Origin: Cristatella mucedo | Taxonomy: Eukaryota > Bryozoa > Phylactolaemata > Cristatellidae | NCBI GenBank assembly: GCA_009760855.2 | Contig: WPIO01000006.1 | Span: forward strand, 11,109,001 to 11,173,000 | Direction of reading: 5' to 3' | Length of the DNA: 64,000 nt | Shown here: piece by piece, positions 1 to 12,388 of the stretch | Numbering within the stretch: the stretch's first letter is position 1 | Layout: each line of letters starts with the position of its first letter | Translations under genes and position numbers: made by a program | Notes under the pieces: generated by a model | Seen by the model: only the letters and a program-made list of their open reading frames with translations | Told to the model about the DNA's origin: nothing | Database searches by the model: none

Positions 1-475
1 AAGGGTGTGTGGACACCAAACCTTGGCCGCCTCGTCCATTTCCAGGCTGCTCACGGTGCTCGTGCTGAGATAGCAGAGGTGACTGCTGTCGCTGGTGCCC
101 AGTTGGCTGTGACCGAGATTGCCCAACCATGCAGGAATGGCCACAAGCCCAGATCGCGATCGAAATTATGCACGCAACGAGTACCACCACTCCGAAAACT
201 ACGAGGCCAATCACGATTGCGTCCATATCTTCGCCGGCCCTAAAACGTTATGGAAGTACAAAGCTGCCACAACAGGTCACCCAGCAATAATAATAAAACT
301 TAGCACTCCGATAGCACCATGACAACTAAATCTCTTTCTAGGGACTTCACACATATGCTGTAAGTGAAGCTTGTAAAGCGCTGGGTGATAACATGCGCAG
401 TGCCAGTGTACACATTAGGACAAACGAATGCTTATCTACTCAAACAAACTACAAGTTGTGGATCGAACATGGTGA

Positions 476-652
476 ACCGCGGTGGCACATTAGGTAAGGC
501 GGTTTCTCTTCACGACCTTGGCCCCGTGGTTGTGCGTTCAAATAATGCTGCGGTGGGTGGTCCATATATAGCAGCTGCAAGCAGTGATGATAGATTTTAA
601 GGCTCTTCTGCTGCTATACAAAAAGAGGCTGTTAAATCGGCTAGAATTTATT
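476..652 (+). mobile_element. SINE2, tRNA-derived
   Basis: A-box-like GGTGGCACATTAGGTAAGG, B-box-like GTGCGTTCAAATAA, then GCTGCAAGCAGTGATGATAG and GGCTCTTCTGCTGCTATAC, ending AGGCTGTTAAATCGGCTAG. Confidence 0.78.
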
Positions 653-694
653 AAATTTAACAGGACAATATAATGGTCATATCAAATGCTGCTG

Positions 695-910
695 GGTGTC
701 AGTCGGAAGTGAGTTACAGGCTTTGGAAACATACGAACTCAAGGCACTGTCTCTAAAGGATTTGACATTGTTAGAAGCACAGCTAAACGACTTGAATCAG
801 GAGAGTGGTGGTATTGTGCCTCGCCTATTGGGAAATTAGATCGTAACAGTAGGCGAATAAGTGTGAGAGAATAATGGGACCTCAAAGTAAAAAATAAGCT
901 GCAGCAGCCT
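695..910 (-). mobile_element. LINE family A coding fragment, old
   Basis: Blocks CAGGCTTTGG.A.CATACGAACT near 717 and GGGACCTCAAAGT near 876 match the end of the LINE A coding region on the minus strand. Confidence 0.6.
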
Positions 911-2847
911 CTTGACACACACGGTGACTAGAGATAACCCCGTCCAAGCCGCATTGGCAGGCCATGCCACCAAAAGCCAGCCTTAGATGTACCGAGATCA
1001 CTAACCAAAGACAGCCAACTCACAAGGTAACCCAATTTACTTACAGGTTTGGTCATTACATCAATTACTGGAGTAGCGTGCCTCTAGCTAAAGGTGCTTA
1101 TCTACTCAAACAAACTACAAGTTGTGGATTAAACTTCAGATGTGTAGCTTTCAGGGTAAGGATTACAACGAAAAAATCCAAGATCCATAAACCCACAGGC
1201 CTCTAGGAAACTCAACATGAAAAGGGGCTGAAGAAAAGTGTGGCTCACCAATGACTCAGCAGACCGTACAGGAACTGTCGCTTGTGTGAAATTCTGAACT
1301 GCATACCTAAGGTGGGCACTATATGATAAGGCAATTTGACTAAAAAGAAACAGCGTCAGTGAGACCAGCAGCAGTTACTTCCGAAGGTCTTAACTGATGA
1401 GGGCTACAGCATCCTGCCTTAAAACACGTGGTAGCCTGTAGCCCGGCATTTGAACTTGGGGGCTAAACCTTACAAAACTTTTGTGGGCATAAATAGAAGT
1501 TGGTGACTGTGATATTGCACAGTCGAGTGCTAGGGACTAAGGGATATGCATTTCCACACCAGCATTCAGTGAAGGCTTAAGGAACCCTAATCCACCCCTC
1601 ACCATTACCAGTATTCTGACACTAACAGCCCAACTTGATCCAGCGACAAGCATATACAGGGCTCGAGCAAAAGCTTGGCACCCATCGAGGTGCCTATACA
1701 GCCGCAAGTGGCAGCGCAAGAGTGAGGGTTAGCATTTTGCATCATTCACACAAACTTTTTCCGACATCTTATCCTGCTACTTAAACACGGGCCACTGTAA
1801 CAGCCACAGAGCCTTTCATTAAGTTCTTACATGGCTAATCCACACTGCCGATGACGAATAAATAAATCGGCCATTCTACAGCAAAGAGCGATTTCATTCG
1901 TGGCTACTTTTGCATGGCAACTGTAGTTGACTGTGAGACGTGCACACAGTTTGGGCAATAGATCTAGCCATTCCAGAGAACATTCAACATTGCTTGGACC
2001 AAGTTATGCTCTTTTTCCTAACGTCTTTGTGTGTCTCTAAAGGTGACAGCTTCGGCTTTGTCGTTGGTTGGCTTGATCCAGTTGAACGGTAGTAAAATCA
2101 TACAGAACAAGCAACTCGAGTGAGAAATGGACACGCCAACAAGGCATCCTGAGACGATCCCTCACAGACTGCGTGAATTCGAAAAAGGACAGACCAGTGA
2201 ACAAACGACGCATACTCGGCTTTGCTAAGAGAATAGAAACTGGCCACAGTCCAAAAAAAACTCGAGAACAGTGATGGATTACATTCTAAGTTACGAGTAC
2301 AACACAGTTCAAAACGAACCGAGGTCTCCAAAGCCTCTAAGAAAACCAAGGGCGGTTCACACTTTAGTGGTTAAAACGGGCAGCCATGGTTACGGTAAGC
2401 AAATAACGAGTTGCTAGTGGCACCGTCCGAAAGTGCAATCTTTCGAACTGGCTACTAATTATTACGGTTGTCTATTGGCATGTAATCTGATACATGCGTC
2501 ATCGATGCGTCGCGACACAGAGTGTCAAGGCTCTCGGCGAGGCCGATTTGGACGCGGAGCTGACCGGCGTAACGCTTAAAATAAAATGACGCCGGCAAGT
2601 TCAAAGCGCGAAGAAAATACATTTATTTCTAGAAACGCCTGCAAATCCGTCTGGATGCGGCAATTCTGGGCGGTGGGGTTCTACCGACAGAGCAACCGAA
2701 AGCGAAACTGGAACATCATCCAGCACAGCGCAGTCCGGCGTGCATGAGTAAGGCGACTTCGGAAACGTAGAAAACCTCGCCTACACTATCGAAGAGCTGA
2801 CGTATAGTCAGCAAAATTCGTGAAAGAGAGGCTGATCAGTGTGTAGG
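911..2847. other. No gene recognised
   Basis: Apart from the 34-bp repeat, no coding pattern or known element is seen. Short open stretches have no family features. Confidence 0.6.
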
Positions 2848-3000
2848 GAAGTCATAGCCTAGGGGGTAGGTGCACGCTCTTGTAGGCCGAGGCAGTGGGT
2901 TCGTTCACAGGGCGATCTTGTATTGCCAACTACAGACGATAGTTAGAGCTGTTAAGGCTCTTCTGCCGCTATAAAAATGAGGCTGCTAAATCAGCCAGTG
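2848..3000 (+). mobile_element. SINE2, damaged
   Basis: GTCATAGCCTAGGGGGTAGG, B-box-like GTGGGTTCGTTCA, then TTAAGGCTCTTCTGCCGCTA and GAGGCTGCTAAATCAGCCAG. A middle part is changed. Confidence 0.72.
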
Positions 3001-3764
3001 TTTTCGTTTTCTTCCTCAAAGGGCTGAGCTGGCCCCCTGCAGGAGCAAAAAGCAAGCCAGAACACAGTCAGAAAAGCACCCGCGTGCACAGACAGACGCC
3101 TTACCGAGTCAAGCGCGTGGTCTACTCCGATAGGAAGGTGTCAAACCGTACGGCTAAAAGCCGGAGAAGGCTATCGATATACCTGCGGCTAAAGCGAATT
3201 CCTAGGGCTGACTCCACTGTGCGCGTAATGGTCTTGGTTCAGGTCTCGGCTTCCAGAATTCGCCGGGTGACCCTCCTCCGGAAGCTACCGTCACCCATAG
3301 ATACACCAATCCGGCTGGCATAGGCGGTTCGGCGGATCCCTTGCCAGTCGCCGCGCCGGCTCAAACTTATCGATTTTACTGGGAACAGCGCGGTTTGCGG
3401 CTGAGTTATGATATTCACAGTTTATGGACAGATGTGATAACCAGAGCTTGAACCAGGCAGGAGTTCATGTTGCTAGTCAAAATTCCGTAGTCTTTACCTT
3501 TTCGGAGCAATAGAGAGCACCTACTTATTCTTTTGAAGATAAACGTCGAGTTGGGAAGAACTGAACAAAGTCTTAAGCATCACCGTCAAACGTGTGACTC
3601 TGCAACGAGGTTGAGTGCAAGAGTGGCGGATGTGAATGCCAGTGTTCCCTAGTGTAGGCGGAGCCACTGACATTAGATATGTCGGGCTGAGCGTCGCCGG
3701 AAGAGAAATGCCTGGAGTCAGAGGCCAGAGGCCAGAGGACCGGAGCTCGAGGGACGGCGTGCTC
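3001..3764. other. No gene recognised
   Basis: Moderately GC-rich, with a degenerate GAGGCCAGAGGCCAGAGG run near 3720. It may be internal sequence of the adjacent LTR-C copy, but I cannot show this. Confidence 0.5.
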
Positions 3765-4178
3765 GCACTCTTTCGGCGGAAGCTCTCGACTGTGGTAGAC
3801 GTCGACTCCGTCTATCTCAGAGTACTCAGCTAGCCGGATCTTTGACGGCGTACGCTTGTACTGTTGGAATCGAGTCGGTACAACAGTGGGACTGCGAAAG
3901 CTGACTGAGAAACTAACGCATTTGTTAGCACTTGCGGCGTCCTCTCGCGCCCCTATAGTTTACCTTGGTAGGATACCCCTATAGTGTACTTTTTTTAGGA
4001 CCATCCCTGTAGACTTGTTTAATTCCACTGTTGTTGGCGCATGCGTTACTATAAAGCGGTTTAACCTGACGGCCGCTCGTCTCACCCTAGCTCAGCGGCA
4101 TGGCGATCGGCAGCATGGCCGGAGTATAGCGGGGTTTGGCGGGAACTAGCCTCTAACCCCTGGAACTCGGTTAATCTT
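3765..4178 (-). mobile_element. LTR-C family fragment
   Basis: Complement of the LTR-C 5' part: CCGAGTTCCAGGGG at 4178, TAGGGTGAGACGAGCGGCCG, AACGCATGCGCCAACAACAG, CGTCGACTCC near 3800. Truncated at both ends. Confidence 0.75.
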
Positions 4179-4448
4179 ATATACCACTGCCATAAATTGC
4201 AACAGCCCATAATCCAACGACAGTGTCATGATCTCAAAATAGCCACAGGCACTTAAGGATTTTTGGAGCAACTGATTGAGGACAAAGTGTCGCACTTGAA
4301 ACAAGAAGTGAAGCTGGCAGTCTCCTACATTGTATTTTGAACTTTAACTTTATGGCTCTTTGGCCATCTTCGAGCAGCATCTGATGGATAATTGACCGCG
4401 TTCAGAAAATTCTGCAGGATCCAAAGATGAACTCCAAAGACGCCTCTT

Positions 4449-5430
4449 GTAATGTAATGTATCTCCGTCTGTAACTCCACAAAGTCATAAAGACCATGTG
4501 GGTGTAACGCAGGAGAATTTTTTATAGCGCACTCACAGCCTAAGCGGCTTTCGGTATGCATTCGGTAGCCAACAGACTTCGTCTCACGCAACAAAGAGAA
4601 AGTGGGAAGCATAGCAGAGTCAGGAGAGCAGTTGAGGTAGTGAGTAGCATAGAAGTAGCAGTTCAGGACCACTGAAAAGGATGAACCATGGTCGGCAGCA
4701 GAAGAGTAGTTGTCATTTCGTAAGAATTGTGGAAGCGAGTTCCACAGTCTAGGACCTTCAGAGCTAAAGCTTCTGTCGCCAACTGTCTTTAAGCGGAGGA
4801 ATGGGACAGCTAATTTATTGTCCACACAGGACCTGAGGGCGCGAACAGGCTGAAACTGATGCAGCAGTTCAGCTAGGTACGAAGGAGCCAAGCCGTGGCG
4901 GGCCTTGTGGGTCAGCGTAAGAACTCTTCTCTGTATCCTTTGCTCAACCGGCAACCATCCTCGCTCTTTCAGCAGAGGTGACACGTGCTCAAACCGCTGG
5001 GACTTGAAGACAAGCCTTGCGGCCATATTCATAGTCCGCTGTAGTGGCATAATAGCTTTCTTTGGCAGCCCAGCCAAAAGGCAATTACAATAATCAAGCC
5101 GAGACAGAACTAAAGAGCTAGTTATTTTTTTACGAGCCACTGTGGGTGACAGCTTCTAATCTTGGATAGGGATCGGATGTGATGGCTAGCTGTAGAGGCA
5201 GTCTTCTGAATGAAGCTTTTTGAAATTGAGGCAGCTATCGAACACGACACCTAGATTACGAGCACGTGGTGAAGGTCGCACAATAGCATCACCTATTAGA
5301 ACAGCAAAGCCTTTTAATCCAGCCACACGCTTAGGGTGTCCTATGAGAAGCAGTTCGGTTTTATCGTCATTTAATTTCAGGAAGTTTTCCGACATCCAGG
5401 ATCGAATATCGGCAAGGCAAGCATTCTTGT
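4449..5430 (-). mobile_element. LINE family B, 5'-truncated, with (ACATT)n tail
   Basis: Minus strand: NFLKLNDDKTELLLIGHPKR (near 5380), RARNLGVVFDSCLNF, then SRLDYCNCLLAGLPKKAI (5100), GWLPVEQRIQRRVLTLTHKA and FSSEGPRLWNSLPQFLRND. The 3' UTR and tail ACATTACATTACA end at 4449. This is a longer intact stretch than most copies of family A (271 codons), but the reading frame breaks near 5150. Confidence 0.88.
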
Positions 5431-5566
5431 GACCTGTGACCCTCTTAAGATTGAGATGCCAAAACTTCGAGATGACCTGTGCAATGAATCACTACTAGAT
5501 ACCAAAAGGAGATATGAATTATGGAGAGTTGCATATGAACCAAGAACCCTGCTTAGGGCACAGATT

Positions 5567-6318
5567 TGTAACGCCGAAGGCTCGGCGGAGTAGGCTTGAC
5601 CTGCCGCTTACCTAGCGGCGTAACCTAGCGCCTAATGCCGTTCGGTGCGCGCCTACGCGCAATAAGCTGGCAGTCACGAAACGAGCGTTTCTGGCGCTGA
5701 CCTACTTACCGTTACTAAAGAGGGTCGTGAGTCCGCGGCGTGAATTGGAAAGCGACCCAAAAATTGGGGATTTTACTGAGCTTTATTCGCAAGCGCACAA
5801 AGTGGCTGCACGTCTAGCTCAGTTTTATCTCCACACTCCTCGCACGCTCTCAACAGCACAAGCACTCTTGCGCAGGGAATACGTCTCCACGCTGAGGCTA
5901 CGTACGTCTATAGTGGGAAATGACCCAAATAAACGGAGCCCGAACCATAGCCTAAACCCTGACCGAAAAACTAGGACTCCGCTTCCACCAGTGCGGTAGG
6001 AATACCTAAAACACGCCAACTCAAGCACTCTTGCAGAGGAAAAATGTCTCCACACTTAGGCTACTTACGTCTATAATGGGGAACAAATCAACTAGACGGA
6101 GCCCGCACCGGAGCCTAAACCCTAACCGGTGAACTAGGACTCCGTTTCCACCTTGCGGCAGGAATACCCTACGCACACCAACTCAAGCACTCTTGCGGAG
6201 GAAACACGTCTCCACACTTAGGCTACTTACGTCTACAGTGGTGAACGAGCCAAATAGACGGAGCCCGAATCGGAGCCTAAACCCTAACCAGAGAACTAGG
6301 ATTCCGTTTCCGTACAAC
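5567..6318 (-). mobile_element. LTR-C family 3' end with three 162-bp repeats
   Basis: Complement ends TGTAACGCCGAAGGCTC at 5567, matching 18521. It then matches back to about 18210 (GTGCTGTTGAGAGC). In place of the rest of the LTR it has three units of 162-163 bp starting at 5863, 6026 and 6188. Confidence 0.78.
5863..6318. repeat. 162-bp tandem repeat, about 2.8 units
   Basis: CACTCTTGC.GAGGAAA.A.GTCTCCAC recurs at 5863, 6026 and 6188. Each unit includes GACGGAGCCCG and GGAGCCTAAACCCTAACC. The same unit is present in reverse at 17040-17321. Confidence 0.9.
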
Positions 6319-6328
6319 TAAGTTTTCC

Positions 6329-6765
6329 CGACTCACAGATCTCGATGCCAATATTGGTTTCTTGTTGGAAGTTGGGAAGCTTTTGCAGACACTTGACCAG
6401 ACAAAACTCCTCCAGAAATGTGCAGATCTTGGAGGCTTCTATTGTTCAGACATTAATGGAATAGAGCTGTACAATGAAATATGTGATAGTAAAATTGTTG
6501 TTACCACGCATCGCGTCTCGGCACTAAAGACACCACTGGAACTTACGTATTTTATTATCAGTTATGGAGAAGATGTTTCCTAATTTGAGAGCTGCCTTGT
6601 ATGTTTTTCTCACCATCGCTGTATCAGCTGCCAGTCGTGAACGTTCTTTTAACAAGGTGAAGATAATCCTGTCTTATCTGAGAGCTTCAATGGAGTAAGA
6701 TCGACTACCCGATTTGGCCTTGTTAAGTGTAGTTAGAAAGAAGAAAGAGAAAGAAACACTATAAA
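6329..6765 (+). pseudogene. hAT-type transposase remnant, C-terminal dimerisation region
   Basis: Plus strand: DINGIELYNEI near 6452, TPLELTYFIISYGE near 6530, then in shifted frames YVFLTIAVSAASRERSFNKV (6600-6660), KIILSYLRASME and DRLPDLALLSV. This pattern (ERSFS.LK.IK..LR..M...RL..LA) is the hAT C-terminal region of the type seen in animal ZMYM/THAP-like hAT copies. Frameshift and stop at about 6580-6590 and 6697. No flanking inverted ends seen. Confidence 0.8.
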
Positions 6766-8095
6766 AAGTGATATTCAAAATGTAATAGAGAAGTTTGACA
6801 TGGTCAATGATAGAAGAATTCCGACACTTTCAATGTCAGAAGAATTCCCCTCAATAAAATGTCAGACCTTCGCCTTGTTCCGGCTTGGTCTTCGAGTCTG
6901 GCGGAGAGCGCTTGTAAAGTCTCGTATTTCTCATCAGTAGCTAGTACGATTCGCGTTGAGCAATGCATTGCAAGATAGTTGATTTATTCTACTTTGCAGT
7001 TTGCAGAATGGTATTAGTTTGGTAGGTTTGGTGGAGTGATCTGAATTTTGTACTGCTATCCGTTATCCGTCGGTTCTGGCTTGGACACTTTACATGGCGG
7101 CAGTATTAGCAACAATTGTGCGCCCACTGCGCCGAAACTCGCATGTAGTAACGACGGTTTGCTGATATCTCGCATCCATCCACATTACCGCTTAGAAGGT
7201 GGTTGGTTAAAAAGAAATAACTTTGCGGGGTGAAGCGTTCTTTTCCAGAGCCTCATTTATGTAGGGTATCATCCATCTTAGGTTGTAGTGGCCGTGATGG
7301 CATCAAAAACAAGCTCTTGGTGCATCGCAAAGTGCTATTCGTCAGCACCTTGGTAGCGTCGATATAGAGGCCTGAACCATTGTTAATGTAGTAATTGTTG
7401 CTCTCACTTCAAATAGCAGCTTCATTATTTATCTTGTGGACAATAAGGTGCCTAACAAAGATCTTTTGTTTTTAAATAGCTTGCAATGTTCACTTTCGAA
7501 TTTAAAAAATGTCATTTCGTTCAGCCTAGTAAGTGGAAGTTCATGCATACTCAAAGTTTGGTAGTGCGTGTGCTTGCATGTGCGCATTTGTGGGTGAGCT
7601 TTTCAGTATTAGGACACTTGAGCATTGTTATGCACATGCAACTTCCGTTTAATCAGTTACTTCAACCTCTATGTAAAAATTGCTTGAGCATATGTATGCC
7701 TTGCGTGCAGTCGTCGTCACGATTGGCAAGATTTTAATACTTACAATAGCTGTCTGTGCACTATGACGTTTGCTTCTCGATCTTAACTTGACCTACTGAT
7801 GGAATGCACAATGTGGAACGTGAATTCCATAGAAGCTGCTTAGAGCCACACTGGAGATTTGATAGCTCGTGGCCTAGTATATGTAGTTGCTCTAAGCTTT
7901 GAATCGGGCAGGTTCGAGACATCACCGCTAAGTTGATCCAGAACCGGGGTGGCAGACGGCTGTGGGTTGTCGTTCGCTTACAGCTCAACATACAGAAAAA
8001 CAGATTAGTGTAACACGTAGGCAAGACTGAGCAAAGCGTCCATACATTTGGAACTTCCTCTATGGATGCTGATTACTATATATCTAGGCTGTTAT
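6766..8095. other. No gene recognised
   Basis: AT-richer plus-strand sequence following the hAT remnant; could be decayed hAT 3' sequence. Confidence 0.5.
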
Positions 8096-8270
8096 CCTAA
8101 TAATAATAATTCACTTGATAAAGCACCCTCAGAGAACTTAATCTCTCTCTAGGCGCTTTACATTTGCTGTAAAGTGAAATGCAATTGAATGGTAAGTAAA
8201 ATAATGCTTGAAAAACAAACGAAATGAATAATATGGTTAGGGGTGACATGCACAGGGTCAGCTGAATATC
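8096..8270 (-). mobile_element. LINE family A 3' tail copy
   Basis: (AAT)n at 8098, then TTCACTTGATAAAGCACCCT and the start of the 3' UTR to GTGACATGCACAGGGTCAGC near 8260. No coding part. Confidence 0.82.
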
Positions 8271-10114
8271 GTTGCTCGGCAATCAGATATTGTTGTCATA
8301 ACAGTGAAACAGAGAGCCGCAGTGTTCAACGAAAGTTCTGACCCTTCTGTATCTGATTAGACGCGTTATCTGACAAGGATGCCTCCAATACTAGCCGGAT
8401 GGGCAACCTGAGAGCTTGGCTTTCTAATTTGAAGCAGTCGGAAGATCTCGTGCAATAGTCTCGACTCAAAATAGTGTACCTTAGTCGCCGCATAGGCTGC
8501 TCAGGGCACTACGATTCGGAAGAAAACTTCCGAAATCCTGTATTTCAGCTTTCTCGGTAGTGGGACTGCAGAAATGTGCTCCTAGAAAGTCTTGGAGGAC
8601 CATGCTAAGCCTATTTTCGGCTGACGAATTCCTAAATTCAAATTTAATGTCCCACGGTCTTAGCTCGAGGCATAAAATGATCGCATAAAATAATTCGAGG
8701 GCCAAGTAGAGAGATCTGGCGGTCCTGGTCGCTCAGTATCCAGATTTCAAAGGATTGATAGCTAGCGTTTTTCGACTATGCCGTCAACCACGCAAGGTCA
8801 GGGGGTCATCTGCCCTACGCTCGAGCTTGGCTCTAGATGAGCGCTCGCTGTTGTGGCCTGTAGGCTACGCGTTCCACACTAGCTTGTTGTTCGGAGGCTC
8901 TACATCCCTGATCCGCTGCATCAGTTGGCAATATAACATGAGCCGCGATGGTGAGTCTCCGAATTCCTAGGCCACCGATCGATTTGGTGAGCATTTGTGA
9001 GGTTGCTGCCCCGCCATTAAGATTGCTCCGGTCCGGCGAGAGTGTCCCGTTTTGGGAAGGCTGGGCTCGCTGTTTGCCACGTCTCCCCGTAGCCTGACGC
9101 TTCAGGGGCTTCCCGGTAGTTCTCTTTTGTCCCTCTGCTATTTTTTGCGTATGCGGAGTCTCTACTAATCAAAGCGTGAAAGTCCGTCACACCTTAAGAT
9201 GGCACACTTGCATCACGAGGCACGATGGCGCACTTCCGTCAGGCGGAAAGATGCGTCAAGTTGCTTTCCGCAACCGAGCTACTACGAATCAGCGAAGCGA
9301 GTCCGCGAGGCAGGGAGCTGCGACGACGCAGCTATTAAAGGTTTAATTAAACAGCCTCTCGTCTTGCTCTGGCCCTGCGACGGTAGCAGAGCAGCTGGCT
9401 GCGTTGCAGGCGTAGCTGCCGAGGTCGTGGTCGGGAAAGACACAATAAAGCATAATCGCACGCAAGAACCAATCGATATATGTTTCTTCACCTGGCCAAA
9501 TGCCGCGGGTTCTGCGGCTCGCTACAAATACAACTGGCATTTGCAGCGTCCGACGAACAGCTGAACCCGCAAGCCGCTTCGCGCCTCCAAGCTCTTAATT
9601 ATGCAGCTGTAGCCGCGCGGCGATGCTCGTCCCCCGGTTTTCTACCGGTGGACTGTGTGATGCAGTGCTGTAGTGCGGTTAAAACACAAGCGGCCATAAC
9701 TGGGCGCCGAAAGTGACAGTTTATTGTGGGCCTGCTAGTAGTGGTTACGCGCCGGCGTTGAAATCGGTGCGTATCGGACCGACATAGTTACTGCACGAAC
9801 TCCCGAAGCCCGCGTTTACTAAACTATCCTATGCTCGCGTCGCTAGCGATAGTCCCAATCCCGAAGGTGGGCCGCTGCAGCACCCCAAGATACGAGCAGC
9901 TAACTGAGTAGCCGGCAAGCATAGCTGCGTAGTCCAAGTTGCACTTAGCTGTTCGTCGCCGAAGGTTCGTCTCTCGTGCTCTCGAAGCGTAGTCTCGCAT
10001 CGACTATGGAGGCTGCAGCCCCGAGCTCTGTCAGTCGTCCCATTATATTCTCTCTCCTCTAAACTCCTGACCTCGCACGTTGCTGTTATTTCTACTTCAG
10101 CACATTAGTTGGTG

Positions 10115-10350
10115 CACATCCTGACCGCATCGTATGCACCAGGCTACATTCTAAATTTAGCCGGTGGACAGGAGCCGGGCCTGTAATAGGTGTCCGAGTC
10201 GAACCCGCTAAGGCAAGCACACTAGTTGCCCCATCTTTTAACCGCATCGCCTGCATAAAGCTCCATTCTAATCTGAGCTACGTGGATCAGGAGCTGGGTC
10301 TGTACTAGGCGCCCTCGTCGACACCGCTAAGGCATGGGCTCCCGTCGCGA
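10115..10350. repeat. Two diverged ~117-bp tandem units
   Basis: ACCGCATCG at 10124 and 10241; both units go on with GGAGC.GGG.CTGTA.TAGG and ACCCGCTAAGGCA / ACACCGCTAAGGCA. Confidence 0.7.
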
Positions 10351-10534
10351 GGCTAAGCTGAGAGCTGCCCCACTGCACAGTGATGCTGTTTAAAGGTTGC
10401 GTTTAGGCGATGTGGCGAACAGTTAGGGTCACGCCCCAGAGCTTGCACAGCCACAGGCATGTCTACGATTTTATGACAGCGGCAATGCAAGAGCCCTCGG
10501 CGCGGGCCGCACTAGCGAAATATTTGCTCCAGCA

Positions 10535-10612
10535 TCAGTGCTGAGGCGGTGCCCACGTTCGGTGCTGAGGCGCCCTCGTATCAGTGCTGAGGCGCCCACG
10601 TTCGGCAGGCAC
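10535..10612. repeat. Short GTGCTGAGGCG direct repeats
   Basis: CAGTGCTGAGGCG or GGTGCTGAGGCG three times, alternating with CCCACGTTCGG twice. Confidence 0.8.
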
Positions 10613-11074
10613 AGCTAGATCGCAAACCGGCTCGAACAACAGTCCAGTGTGATGAAGTACGGCTGGCCACCTGAAAGTGTGACATCGCACGCCAACCTGT
10701 GCCAAGTTCTCGGCACAGTTATATTGTCACGGCTCGACAACGTTGGTCAACTAAGTGAGAAATCTCACGTCCGCACCGCCGCCGTAGCTCACTTGGCCGC
10801 CTCCGAGAAACTGTTCCCGGTGTCCAATGCGAGCTGAGAATCGTTGCCGAGAAGGATCGGCCACGACGAAGCAGCTTAAAAAGCACGGGCCGTCCGTGGG
10901 TGCGTCTGCGCCGTGCCTTCGCTCAGTCCTCGGTAGCAGCTGTTCTGCAGCAGTACCAGCAGTCGGCACACTCTGACAACTTTCTGTAAGTCGCTCCCAA
11001 GCGAGCGAGCACTGTGCACGCAAAGTCCTTCTCGCACGAGTGAGCCGCCGCCGCCGACCGCTGCCGTGTAGGAG

Positions 11075-11262
11075 GGCCAGGTGATGTGGTAACTGCAATG
11101 CTCACGACAGACAAGTCTAGCTCCAGAGTTTTGCACCAGCTGTAAGCCCTTGATTGCATATGCTGGTAGGCCAGCAAGCAGTGAGTTACAGAAGTCAAGA
11201 GGGGATGTCACAAATGCACGGACCAACTTAGACGAGGTATCCTTATCTAAACAAGCTATGAT
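11075..11262 (-). mobile_element. LINE family A reverse transcriptase fragment
   Basis: Minus strand encodes SSKLVRAFVTSPLDFCNSLL, LAGLPAYAIKGLQLVQNSGA and CREHCSYHIT. Truncated at both ends. Confidence 0.78.
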
Positions 11263-12001
11263 AGTGGCTCCGGCGGTGGCAGGTCTTGTAGAGGGTCTCA
11301 CCGAGACACAGCGGGCGAACGTGTTCCGCGAACGAGACTACTTTATTACTCTCAACAGGTAAATATACGAGAGTTCGATCAATCGCAGCAGACGACACGA
11401 TAGATAACATGCATTAGTGGCATGACGCTTCGTTGGTTCAATGGCTAAACTATTGGCCACAGGTGAGGCATGCACATTGGTGTCAGGCGTTTGGTTAATT
11501 ACAACGGCAGAAGCCGCAGCGGCACGCAACATTCGTCGAAATCCACACCAAGCATTTGTACGTCTATGCACAGCAGTTCTCGTTCCGTCTATCTGCAGTT
11601 AGAAGTTAGTTAAAAGAAGTTAGTGTGTAGTTAGTTATCGTCGGGAACGGCACAGAACACTAGCGGACAAGCAGACGGTTTAGCCACACAGCCAGACCAC
11701 AGGTTTATTTCACCTACACACGAAGCAAGGCGAAGCACGACCCTCCTCGTCCCTCTCGCCCACCGAGTCCTCCCGACTTCCTTGTCATAACAATCACCAA
11801 TAGCTTGTCTCTTCTACCTACCACATTGAGTGTCACAGCCCACTCGTACAGTGATCAGGGGCAGTGTCATCAACTAAATGAAACCACATGCCCGCCTGAT
11901 CTGGAGATCAATCTATGACGTATTCTCCACTGTTTGGCAACAAGAAGGCTAAACAGTAAGCACATCTTCCCCAAAGCGCCGGTTGGCTCCCTTAATTAAG
12001 A

Positions 12002-12388
12002 GGATAATCCTTTGGAGACCGTGCATTTAGTTCGTATGCTCCCAAAGCCTGGCACTCACTCCCGACATGCGTCAGAACCTTCCCTAACATGACCACATTT
12101 AAAAAGAACTTAATAAACACCTATTTAGGACAGCATTTAGTGGGTCCCTGTGATTCGTCCTTGATGTGCTTATGCGTGCTGACACTGTGCATGCTGCCAC
12201 TAACCACATTTGCATGCAGACCCTGTGCATGTCACCCCTAATCATGTTATTCATGTTGTTTATTAAGCATGAAATTACTCACCATTCAATTGCATTTCTC
12301 TTTGCAGCAGATGTAAAGCGCCTAGAGAGAGAGATTGAGCTCTCTGAGGGTGCTTTATAAAGTGCATTATTATTATTATTATTATTAT
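12002..12388 (+). mobile_element. LINE family A 3' end inserted in an LTR element
   Basis: Starts at CTTTGGAGACCGTGCATTTA (end of the coding part) and runs through the 3' UTR to GCGCCTAGAGAGAGAGATTG and (ATT)n ending at 12388. Both flanks match the internal region of the LTR element at 27-29 kb. Confidence 0.88.

Larger units (their letters stand above)
430..1129. repeat. 34-bp exact direct repeat, 666 bp apart
   Basis: The 34-bp word starting GCTTATCTACTCAAAC and ending GTTGTGGAT is at 430-463 and 1096-1129. The SINE2 and an old LINE piece lie between. Confidence 0.85.
8271..11074. other. Unassigned, partly GC-rich
   Basis: Contains the 117-bp and GTGCTGAGGCG repeats. Around 9180-9720 there are open stretches in several frames, but no domain and no agreement between frames. 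Confidence 0.5.

Noticed and set aside
6110-6132. CCTAAACCCTAACC, telomere-like
   Set aside because: Part of each 162-bp unit, only one or two copies per unit; not a telomeric array. The same holds for GACCCTAACCC near 52975.
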